DNA of 64,000 nucleotides from Sesamum alatum. Taxonomy: Eukaryota > Streptophyta > Magnoliopsida > Lamiales > Pedaliaceae. Under the pieces are notes generated by a model. That model made no database searches. It was not told the origin of the DNA and was given only the letters and a program-made list of their open reading frames with translations. Made by a program: the position numbers and the translations under genes. Within the stretch, counting starts at the first letter, position 1, and every line of letters begins with the position of its first letter. The DNA is taken from positions 3,410,001 to 3,474,000 of the forward strand of contig JACGWO010000003.1 in NCBI GenBank assembly GCA_034509735.1. The letters run 5' to 3'. Of the stretch, positions 48,931 to 58,936 are shown piece by piece.

Positions 48931-49797
48931 TTTAAGTGAGGTGATAAAGGACTTCCAACAAGTAGTTGCCTCCAATGGCCACGTTCTATATGATCTGACA
49001 AAAACTATTTGCTATAAGCAAAACAAATCAACATTCAAACACAAGAGCTATAGCCATCTCCCTTCAACTGCGAACAATTAGCCACAGGGCATTCACACAC
49101 TATTACTATAAATGTTCTTGAATGTACACATATATATGTCAGAAATTGAAAATGCTAAAGAAACAAATCATCAATTTACCACAACAAGCCTCTAGCAAGC
49201 TGTAATATTAGTTGTTGTTCTTGCTAACAGCCACCATTGTTCTCCAAGTACGCATTGGTCTCTACATCTGTAGTTCAAAAGCAACTACTCCAAGTTGATG
49301 AGTGGGTATTGACTTTCTTTCTTGCTTCACAATTCTATTAAGATCGTCATCTGCTCGTTTCTTATCTCCCAAGGCATCTTTAGAAACTTGTATTCATAAT
49401 CTGAAGAAATAGCTGAGAAGTCAGCCCTGTAAGACAACCTACCATTTATAAAATTTTTACAGAAAAACTCTATGCAGAAACAGAACTAGCATGCAGCAGA
49501 ATTAGAATTCTGAATTCTGCTGCAACAGAATTCAATTCTGCTTCCGAATTCATTACACATTACACAAGCATAAGAGAAACATAGAATTTACAAGGTTCAT
49601 ACTTGAATATTTTTTCCACTGGTTTCTCTTCCCTAGGATTCCAAATGCATTTGCTGCAACATTTAAGGGAAATCCGTTCTCCCATGCTGCTAAGGAACCA
49701 GAAACAACAAATTCCTTATTTCGAACAGTAGCAACCTAACAAGTTAGTCAGTTTTATTTCAATGGATGATATCATGTTATAAAAATAACGTAATAAG
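48931..49797. repeat. Tandem array of about 2.3-kb units (right block)
   Basis: Continues the unit interrupted by C2. AGCCACCATTGTTCTCCAAG matches the left block near 45017, followed by the GCAGAATT-rich part, and the start of a next partial unit appears at about 49700. It ends where the family B LTR begins. Confidence 0.75.
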
Positions 49798-51968
49798 TGA
49801 AAGAATCGGGTACGGCCCGGGAATACAACGAAAGCGTAAAAAACGTGAATTTAAAGCATAGTATAAAACGGGTTCAAATGGGTGTTCCCTTTGAAGTTCC
49901 TGGGCGTTCAGTGTTTGTCATAGCATAAATAAAAGGAGGAGAATATGCTGGACAAGTGGCTAAAGGAAGAAAACAAAAGATACATGAAATGTAAATAGAA
50001 ACCAATCTTTGTTCGTATTTATGTAGAACGGCTTCTAACGTTGTTCCTTTTCCGTTTCTCCTTGTATGTCTGCTTGAGAGCTCAACTTAGAACTCCTCTA
50101 AGTATTGTCCACACCACACTAAGGATATATCCTCTAAACTATTGCTAGATAGTAGTAGAGGAATGAAGAAGAAACAATTCCAAACTTAAAACTATTGATT
50201 AGTGGTTTTTGGAATGTTTAAGTTCTAATTTTGAATCCAATTCAATTAGAACACAAAAAGGAGAATTTTTTCAGATTTTTCTAAGGAAAAAAACGTGGCT
50301 TGTGTTTTTCTTCAAGTGAGAGCAAGCTAAAAAAATTGAGAGTTGTATGTATATGCTAGTCATTGAATTTCAAATTCAAAACATGCATAAGTTATCCTAG
50401 ATAACCTCCACACCACTAAGCCACTCACATGCACTTGTGTAGGAGTTCTTCAACTTCTCATCTTGCATTCAACTTGATGATTTTGACTTCAAATCATGGA
50501 CCGATTTTAATCGGTTTTGATTTAATCAAATTAAATCAAGACCAATCAAGATCCCTAGGTTCCAAATTAATCCAATTAATTTTAAACCTTATTGAAAGTC
50601 AAAACATTTATTTGATCCAATCAAATAAACTTAAGATTAAACACTAATTAATTGATCCAATCAATTAACTAAATCAAACCCTTTAAATTAATCCAATTAA
50701 TTTAAAGGTGCTATGCCCAAAATTAATTAATTCAATTATTTAATTCTTGGGCCATCCATTAAATGGAATTTCCCAAATAAATGATCCAATCATTTATATT
50801 CTCCTTGAATTAATTTAATCCAATTAAATTAATTCGTTTCTTCTAGAATTAATTCCAAATTAATTCTACCAATCCCATAGTGATTTGTGTGTGACTCATT
50901 AGATTCACCCTCAGCTAGACTTGGGCTTGTGTCCAACACAATTGGTCAATTAAATTCAATTTAATTAATTATTTTCTAATAAACCATTAATCGAAAAACA
51001 CCCGTCACCATGGGTGGCCGTCTAGCAACGGTCCATGACACTAGAGACTAGGTGAATGTTAGCATGACCATTTAGGCTCCCGAGTTCCATACGAGTACGG
51101 TCCTTCCATCATCCGTCTCCCGGTCTAAGTCTAGGGTATGAAATTGGGTGTCGGTTCCCATCCGGGACTAGACAACTATGCTCAACAACTCGAGACACGT
51201 TTGCTCTATTGATCGACGTAGGAAACCATTTCTTACTCGACCAATCATTGTGGCCACAGACTTAAAGAGTTTAAACCGTCTCAGAGCACATAGGAGACTC
51301 GACTGTCATATTCTGATAGGTGACGGATCCTATCTTGGAATCCACCGTCCTCAATACATATTCCGACTGCACTGGATAAAGCTTATGATGAAAGTATCCC
51401 AGATACAGACATCTCTTGCCAAACCCTAGATACAACCTTCATATGTATGTGACTGCCATGATTCCTCAAGTCCGAGGACTAATCTCGTACTATCGGAGCC
51501 GGGAATTCCCGTCATACTGACCAAGCCTCCAAGGTTTCCATATGACGATTCCCGCGAGTCAGTTCAGTCAGCTAACACCCTTGTCAATTAACCCACTAAT
51601 ATTGCATTGACGTCCAACGTCTGTCGCCGATGAAACACGACACTCATCCAATGAATGCAATCCTTAGTGCAAGTCTCTATAGGACCCTCCATGCCCTATC
51701 TTGAGGTCCTCGACTTGGAATGTTTCAGACCAACCCTCAGAAGTTGGTTTCACAGCTGCCATCCAATGCACAGGCCAACTACATGGGTTATCCAATTGGT
51801 CTGTGGGCATCTGTTGTGATGTTAAAACGTCGTTTAACGTAATCAGTAAGCACAACAAACACATAGTGCCACGGATAAATACTTACTATATTCATCAAGT
51901 CAATAAAGATTGCTAAATTGTACCCAAAACCGCCAATCCAATTGGCTTTCTGGTCACCTATTCTAACA
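49798..51968 (-). repeat. Family B LTR (B2), 3' LTR of element V
   Basis: Intact 2171-bp LTR: TGAAAGAATCGGGTACGGCC on the left and CTATTCTAACA on the right (plus strand), followed by a polypurine tract complement. It has the richest inverted-repeat chain in the window (about 50529-50880). The flank ATAAG (49793-49797) is the candidate duplication; its partner lies beyond the window. Confidence 0.9.
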
Positions 51969-51980
51969 ATCTCCCACTTG
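51969..51980 (-). promoter_or_regulatory. Polypurine tract of element V
   Basis: ATCTCCCACTTG, identical to the tract of element II, directly next to LTR B2. Confidence 0.85.
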
Positions 51981-52670
51981 ACCTAAAGCCAATCACCCAT
52001 GTTGCTCAGACTTATCTGAGCATGAGTAATCTGCGATATCCGGCTCGGTCTCATGGGTCTACCTTATTTCTGCCAAGATGATGCGGTCCAACCGCACGTC
52101 ACCTGTTCATACCATTGCTCCAAGTAGATGGTACTGTCTAAGAATTTTCCTGGATCCGTGATGAGATCTCGATCCTATAGTTTGCGCTACAGCCATGTTG
52201 TTATCCTCCAAGGTAACTTCTGGCTAGCCCGTGCTAGGCACCATACCCAACCATTGGATGTGGTTTTTCATCCAAACCACTCTCCGGAGCAACTTCTAAA
52301 GTTGCCATACATTCAACTTTCATGATCCGTCGTGGTGTCACGCTTGAAACCTTTCCAAGCCACCACCTTACCATTAAGCCTGAATATATGTTCATACTGA
52401 GACTAGATATTATTCACATGATCCTGGAAGCTAGAATCGCTATAGCCTTCCAGAATCAACTCTCCATAGAACTTGCATCAAGAACACTTCTTTAATCCTT
52501 ATTCAGGTATTAAAGACTGTTCTCAACAGCAGTCTACTGCTTTCTTGGTACACACCCAATTTCTGTCGTTACGCTCAAAGCATACATAACATCAGGTTCA
52601 ATGCAGCAAACAACATACCCATGTTGCCTACGGCAAAGACGTAGGGGATGTCAAACATCTGCGCTTCCTC
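51981..52670 (-). pseudogene. Copia RNase H remnant of element V
   Basis: Heavily mutated RNase H region on the minus strand. By eye it parallels the 3' third of element I pol, including the segment before the LTR (GATTGGCTTTAGG complement) and the part read as DIPYVFAVGNMG near 52630. Many stops. It continues at 62859 after the inserted element I. Confidence 0.8.
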
Positions 52671-53769
52671 ATCAGTGTTAGAATAGGTGACCAGAAAGCC
52701 AATAGGTTCGGCGATTTGTAACCTATCTGACAACTTGATGTAAATGTAACATTATTATGTGATGAATAAGATGAGTATTCATCACCAATGATACCTTCTT
52801 TGTTGCGCTCATCTTACATTTGTTAAAACGGTGTTTAACTTATATCACAACAAAGCCCACAGACCATGGATCACAACTCGTGCAGTTGGCCACGCATTGG
52901 ATGGTGGTCATGAAACCAACTGATTAAGAGTTGGTCTAAAACGTTCCAAGTCGAAGACCTCGAGACAGGGCATCGAGAGTCCTATTGAGACTTGCGTCAA
53001 GAGTCGTGTTCATTGGATGAGTGTCATGTTTCATCGGCGACAAGCATGGGACTTCTACACGATCTTGATGGGTTGGTCGACTGGGGTCGAGCCGACTGGA
53101 CTGACTCGCGGGGATCATCATATGGAAGCCTTGGAGGCTTGGTCGGTATGATTGGTTTTCTCCGATTCCGATAGTACGGGAGTAATCCTCAGACTTGAGG
53201 AATCATGGCAGTCGCGTGCCAGGACGGCTGTATCTTGGATCTGACGAGAGGTAATCATTCTGTAAGATGATTATCATAAGCCTTGTCCAGTGCAGTTGGA
53301 ATGTGTAGCGAGGACGGTGGATTCCAAGAAGAGGATCCGTCCCCTGTCAGTATGTGACAGAGGTATCTCCTATGCACTCGGAGACACGTTCATGCTGTTT
53401 AAAGCTGTGGCCACAGTGGTTGGTCGAACAGGGAATGGTTTCCTGTGTCGACGCAATGAAGCATACGTGGTCTCGAGTATTAAGCATAGATGCCTAGTCA
53501 AGGATGGGAACCGACGCCCAATTCCATACCCTAGACTAAGGCCGGGAGACGGTAGACGGAAGGATCGTACCCGTATGGAATCGGCGCCTAAATGTTCACG
53601 CCAATTCACCTAGTCTCTAGTGCCATGGACCGTTGCTAGACGGCCACCCATGAAAACGGGCCCTTGTGGGACACGGGCCCAAGTCTAGCTGAGGGTGAAC
53701 CTAAAGGGTCACACACAAATCACCGAGGAGGTTGAAAGATTGACTTGGAGTCAATCTAGAAGGATAAAA

Positions 53770-54209
53770 TAAGTAATTGGATTACTTAAGGGAAAGTCCA
53801 TTGGATGGACGGGCCGATATTGTATCGGGCTTTCGTTTAATTGGTAAATTGGATTTTCGATTAAATATGGAAAGTTGAGACGTTGAGGCGTTGGATCTTT
53901 TAATTGGATTAAAAGATCAACGGGAATAATTTAAATAGACATTAATTTGGATTTAATGTTGGATTCGTCGTAATTGGATTACGATAAAACCCGGTCCGTT
54001 AAATTATACCCGAGAGGAGAAATAATTTCTATTTTGGAATAGGAAGAAGTTGGACTTCTTCCCTTAATTAAACATGGCCGACATCCTCCCTTGGAGGAAG
54101 CAAAATCAGTCATGTTTCATGCTAGGTGGTATGTTGACTTATCTCTTTTGGAAAGAGACAAATCAACTCCAATCAAGCTCTTCCCTTTTGGTATGATTTG
54201 ATCATACCA
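53770..54209 (+). repeat. Chain of inverted repeats with TGG spacers
   Basis: Consecutive perfect inverted repeats, each given as arm and spacer: TAAGTAAT/TGG (53770-53788), GTCCAT/TGG (53796-53810), CCGATA/TTG (53814-53828), GATCTTTTAAT/TGG (53894-53918), TCGTAAT/TGG (53968-53984), GGAAGAAGT/TGG (54042-54062), TCTCTTT/TGG (54142-54158), TGGTATGAT/TTG (54189-54209). The arms are unrelated to one another. The region is in U3, upstream of the TATA-like box. Confidence 0.9.
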
Positions 54210-54313
54210 TAAATTTTGGTAGGCTTGATTGAAAAATTGATGGTGATTGATTGAAATGAATCTACACATCCTTGGATGAACCTAGACACATTCCAATAAT
54301 CACATTAATTATG

Positions 54314-54322
54314 TATATATAT
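54314..54322 (+). promoter_or_regulatory. Putative LTR TATA box
   Basis: TATATATAT upstream of a CT-rich stretch. The same arrangement recurs in family C (48345-48353). It would place transcription start, and the R region, shortly downstream. Confidence 0.4.
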
Positions 54323-54901
54323 TAGAATATACAACACCAAGCATATGTGATTCATTTCATCTTTTTCTAAGAAAAAGAGAAGACAAAAATCCTCTCCTCT
54401 CTCTCAAACTCTCGGCCTCTCTCCCTCTCTTACACTTGTGTTCTTCACTTGATTTTGAATTAAGAAGAAGAACAAAGTAAGTTTAAGAGAGCACTAATTC
54501 ATAGTGTTCTTCTCTTAAACCGATTCCTTCTTAAACCCGTTCTTTTCTAGCAAGCAGAATGTGTGTTTCTTTCGGTGTGGTGTGGATCACCTTTGGAGAA
54601 TCCATACGTTTGGATTTCGTGAGCATTCCGGAGAAGGAACAACGTAAGTAGCCAGGAGCATACGCTAAATAATCTAAGGTAACGGTTTATTACGCTTTGA
54701 TTGATTTAATATACATCTATGCCCTATGTGTTTAAATATATATTTCTAATATTTACACATCCTACATCGAACGCCCGGTTGAGCACCCAAGGGTACACCC
54801 CTTGGGATTCGTATTTTAAATTAGATTTGATTTAATTTACGCACTTTTCGCGCTTTCTCGCTTCCGCTCGCGCTCCCGGGCGGATCCGCTTGTCCTTCAA
54901 G

Positions 54902-54913
54902 TGGTATCAGAGC
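54902..54913 (+). promoter_or_regulatory. Primer-binding site (initiator Met-tRNA)
   Basis: TGGTATCAGAGC, two bases after the LTR end. This is the standard copia primer site complementary to the 3' end of plant initiator Met-tRNA. Confidence 0.95.
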
Positions 54914-55190
54914 CCGGTTCGATGTAAGGGGCATAGATCTACGTGTTTGGCATGATCTACTTGCTTTTAAATGGCTTTATTGGCATGTTAGATTACATAA
55001 ATATATGAATAATATGATGATTCAATTGTTTGGATTTAATGGACTTTTGGCATGCTTAATTTTGTTAGATTAGATCTAAAATTGCATGCTTATTTTCAGA
55101 AATAATATTACTGTTATTGTGCTGAAATAGTTTTGAAAAAAAAAAAAAAATTGATCGGGCTGGCAGTGGCCGCGCGCAGGCGGGCGCCAT

Positions 55191-55225
55191 GCGCGCGGAC
55201 GCTGCGCACAGGGGCGTCCGCGCGC
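55191..55225 (+). other. GC-rich stem-loop in the leader of element I
   Basis: Perfect 12-bp arms GCGCGCGGACGC and GCGTCCGCGCGC around an 11-base loop, inside a strongly GC-rich stretch (about 55160-55285) that follows a run of 15 A (55136-55150). The base composition is unlike the rest of the element. Confidence 0.75.
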
Positions 55226-55644
55226 TGTGCGCAGCTGGCCGCTGCTGGCCGAGGCCAGCGTGCGGCACAGCACAGCGGCTGGGCCGTTTTTTGCCATTTT
55301 TTGACTTTTTCCGAAAAATTTGATTTTCTGTATTTTCTGAACAATATTCTGAAAATATGTTAATTTTGCATTTTTGATTTTGGGATAATTGGATTATTCC
55401 TTGAATTAAATTTGCTTAATTAATTTGGAATTTATACATGCATTGGATGCATTATTTAAAATGTCCATTAGATTTGAAATTTGAATTTTGCATATTATTT
55501 GTATGTTTATACTTTTGTGATGTTGGACATCACTTGGGTATTTGGAATATCCATTGGTATTTATGCATGATTATTTGGAATAATTGTGTTATGTGAGTTG
55601 ATGGAATCAACATGGGTTGATCACAAGAGCCCTAGACCTTATGT

Positions 55645-55923
55645 ATGGATGAATGTATGATCATTTATTTTCTGTTGGGTGGGGCCTGCGTGCCTCTTGT
55701 TTTTGGGACTATCATCTCCCGTATTTTCAGCCTCATGATGTTAAGGCTTGTTTTCTTTATTACCAATGTATTACTTTTAGTTGTAATGAGAGTAGATAGG
55801 ATTGGTGAGGTTTTACTTTTAACAAGCAATTGGAGTCGGAGACCCCAAGGAGGAGCATCAAGGCGTGAAACAAGAAGCACTTCAAGGCCCATTGGAATGA
55901 CAATGGGTTTATTATTATTGTAA
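55645..55923 (+). CDS. Conserved leader ORF, hydrophobic small protein (92 aa)
   Basis: Begins MDECMIIYFLLGGACVPLVF with hydrophobic stretches through about residue 50, then an Arg/Ser-rich tail (RRPQGGASRRETRSTSRP). It lies between primer site and gag. The sibling ORF in element II differs by one codon and several substitutions but stays open, whereas gag-pol here is frameshifted repeatedly. No family recognised. Confidence 0.4.
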   Translation: MDECMIIYFLLGGACVPLVFGTIISRIFSLMMLRLVFFITNVLLLVVMRVDRIGEVLLLTSNWSRRPQGGASRRETRSTSRPIGMTMGLLLL

Positions 55924-56233
55924 TAATTTAGGACCACCCTAGACAGACCATAGACTCACTGCGGGCTCAGTGGATCGCATAGGTTGGGCTTGTGATCATC
56001 CTAACAGGGGTATGCTATGTTTTATGCATGCGGCGTTTTTATTTATCGCTTTAAATATTGGATATTTATGCATGCTAAAACACCATAATGTGATGAGGTC
56101 TCGGTCACACTCAAAACTCTCATTTGGTTGGACCAAATTAAATATTAGGCCCAGAACGGACTTGGATCAAAATGGTGTTTTGGTCTGTCCGAGCCTTCCA
56201 TCCACAGCAATGTGGTGAGGAAGCTACCACTAC

Positions 56234-56267
56234 CCAAGTGTGGTCTCACGAGTCGTGGCACACTTGG
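56234..56267 (+). other. Nested hairpin in the leader
   Basis: Outer arms CCAAGTGTG (56234-56242) and CACACTTGG (56259-56267) enclose the palindrome CACGAGTCGTG (56247-56257). The palindrome occurs again at 56339-56349. Both are also present in the leader of element II. Confidence 0.8.
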
Positions 56268-56706
56268 AATAGGGGAAAGTTGCACCATTGTTGTGAACAA
56301 AAAGACTGCGCTCGCTGTTTTCCTGTCTCACGAGTCGTGGGGGCCGACAGTTTGAGGCATGATTTGGTTGATAGGTCGGGCCTAACACTGAGTAACATGG
56401 TTCGCTTGGAGTCCTCGGAACCATGCGAATAGGTGAGGCAAAATATCTTGGGAATCTCATTGGATGAGAATGATATTGGATATCTCCCACAAGGTCTTCT
56501 TCATGTGAATCGTAAAAGTGGGGCATGGAGATTACGCTTGTGGATCCCAAGCCCAGTAGGAAATGGTTTCCCAAAACTCCGCTTGAGAGTGGCGGACTTT
56601 CGTATAAATAGTGGGAGGTTTAAAGACTAAAAGACCAAGTCTTCAACTTGAACAATAATATTACCATCATCTGCTAATTTCTGATTTACATTTTCATTAA
56701 TGTAGA

Positions 56707-57614
56707 TATGTCTAAGAACCCATTAACAATGATTCTCGAGACTAACAAATTCAATGGAATGAACTACTCGGACTGGCTGAGAAACCTGAGGATTGTCCTC
56801 AGTTCAAGAACCAAGGCTACGTCTTGGACGAGCCGCCACCGAGCGACTTACCAGAGGGGTCCACGCCTGAAGAACGTTTGACGTTCGAGAAATGGCATGA
56901 GGACAACCGGATAGTACACAGTATCATACTGGCTTCGATGTCTAACGACATCCAAAAGCAGTATGAGAGGCTGGACAATGTCTCCGCCATAATGCTCAGC
57001 ATGAACGAGGTTTATGCTGTTCCGGATAGGCATATTAGATATGTCGCCACAAAAGCATTCTTTGGCACCAAGCTCGCTGAAGGAGCGTCTGTACAGAGTC
57101 ATGGAGTCAAGATGCTCTCCCTAGTGGAGAAACTCGAGGACCTTAAACTGGGCTTAACAATGACACGTACATTGACGTGATCCTCCAGTCGCTTTCTCCA
57201 TCCTATGACCCATTTGTTGTAAACTACGACATGAACGGACTTGAGAAGTCTATTCATGAGTTGATCAACATGCTGGTCCAATACGAGGCAACGACCCACA
57301 AGTCGGCGCCGGCGGTATTGATAGGAGAGGCTTCGACCTCCAAGGCGAATGGCAAGAGGGTCGAAAGCTGGAAGAGGAAGAAGGGCAAAGGGAAGACGGT
57401 TGCGGCCCCTGCTCGCGCTCCGGGCGTCCCTGTTGCTCCGGTTGGACCGAGCAAAGGGAAAGGGAAGGCCCGTGGTTCTCAGCGGTCCAAGGCAAATGAT
57501 GTCTGCATGCATTGCCAAGGGAAAGGGCATTGGAAGAGGGAGTGCCCACAACTCCTCTCCAATGCAGGTATGTTTGTGGTTGAAGTAAATATGATTACTA
57601 ATTCTGCTACGTAG
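56707..57614 (+). pseudogene. Copia gag of element I
   Basis: Starts MSKNPLTMILETNKFNGMNY at 56707, the capsid-like part of copia gag. A one-base loss near 56803 shifts the frame to one containing TFEKWHEDNRIVHS and GTKLAEGASV. A second one-base loss near 57147 shifts it to SYDPFVVNYDMNGLEKSIHE. The Lys/Gly-rich linker (WKRKKGKGKTV) precedes the CCHC knuckle CMHCQGKGHWKREC (about 57510). A TAG at 57613 replaces the Trp before the protease. Confidence 0.9.
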
Positions 57615-58936
57615 GTATTGGATACCGGGTGTGGTGCTCACATCTGCAATGATTTGCAGGAACTGCAAAGAAGCAGAAAGCTAATCAAGTATGCGATGAT
57701 CCTGAGGCTAGGCGATGGCAAGGCCGTTGCTGCGGAGGCCGTGGGATCACTAGAGTTAGCCATTAGTAGTCATGTTAGGATTGTACTGAACGACTGTTTC
57801 TATGTACCTAGCACGATTAAATACATTGTTTCCATCCCGGTCCTTGATAAGGAGGGATATGAATTTACCATCGATAAAAACAGTTTTTTCATTATCAAAG
57901 ATGGTATTTCTCATCTGCTTGGTACATTGGTCAACGGTCTTGTACATATTTCAACGGTCCAATTGGATTATGACTGCAGAACACAAACGAAAACGTGACG
58001 AGCATAATAACGCACAGATATGGCATGCGAGGTTAGGTCATATCTCTAAAGATAGGATAAGAAGGTTGGTGGATTCAAAGAGTCTAGAAATAGACGATTT
58101 GGACAATCTACCGACTTGCGAATGCAGTCTAAAGGGAAAGATGACCAAGAAACCCTTTGTTGGACAAAGTACGCTAGCCAGTGGTTTGTTCGATTTGATC
58201 CATACAGATATCTGTGGTCCACTAAATACTCAGGCTAGAGGTGGGTACTCGTACTTCATAACATTTACCGATGATCACTCACGGTATGGTTATGATTACC
58301 TGATGAGGTACAAGTCTGAAGCCTTTGGAAGGTTTAAGGAATACAGACTTGAAGTAGAGAACCAAACCGGTCGAAAGATCAAAGCCCTTCGGTCAGACCG
58401 AGGTGGAGAGTATTTGAGTGGTGAGTTTACTGATTATCTAAAAGAGAATGGGATTCTCTCTCAGTGGACCCCTCCTGGAACACCGCATCTTAATGGGGTG
58501 TCTGAAAGGAGGAATCGGACCTTGTTGGACATGGTCCGATCCATGATGAGTTTTACCGAACTCCCTCTTTCCTTCTGGGGATACGCTCTTGAGACAGTGG
58601 CCAAAATTTTGAACTTGGGGCCATCTAAAAGGGTATCCCAGACGCCATATGAGATATAGCACGACAAGCTTGCCTCCTACAAATACTTGAAAGTGTGGGG
58701 TTGCCCCGTATATGTCAAGAGATTAGTGGGAGATAAACTGGACTCGAGGTCTAGTTTATGCAGGTTCATCGGCTATCCAAAAGAAACTGTGGGGTATTAT
58801 TTCTATGATCCCTCCGAGCAAAAGGTTTTTGTCTCACGAAACGCAGTGTTCTTGGAAAAAGGTTTTCCATCGGATAGTCGACGCGATGAGGTGCTCCTTG
58901 AGGAATCAAGTGAGGCACCAGGCGGCAGTGACATCT
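57615..58936 (+). pseudogene. Copia protease and integrase of element I
   Basis: Protease site LDTGCGAH at about 57620 keeps the catalytic Asp. A one-base gain near 57945 shifts the frame. The integrase zinc region reads HARLGHISKDRI, but its second Cys pair is altered (CECS instead of CESC). The catalytic core has Asp in IHTDICGPL and in [10 protein letters not shown], and Glu in LNGVSERRNRTL. TAG near 58657 replaces a Trp after QTPYEI. The C-terminal part continues KVWGCPVYVKRL and ends GGSDI at 58938 after a further frame change. Confidence 0.9.

Larger units (their letters stand above)
52676..54899 (+). repeat. 5' LTR of element I (family A)
   Basis: TGTTAGAATAGG...CTTGTCCTTCA. Blocks in order: GC-richer conserved block (to about 53720) with the CTGTCA hairpin and the palindrome CTGTGGCCACAG (53405-53416); inverted-repeat chain (53770-54209); TATA-like box (54314-54322); CT-rich stretch (about 54390-54435); terminal block with the CCCAAGGG hairpin (54786-54806). 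Confidence 0.95.

Noticed and set aside
54902..54913. TGGTATCAGAGC as part of a tRNA gene
   Set aside because: It is the copia primer-binding site next to an LTR. No tRNA fold surrounds it.
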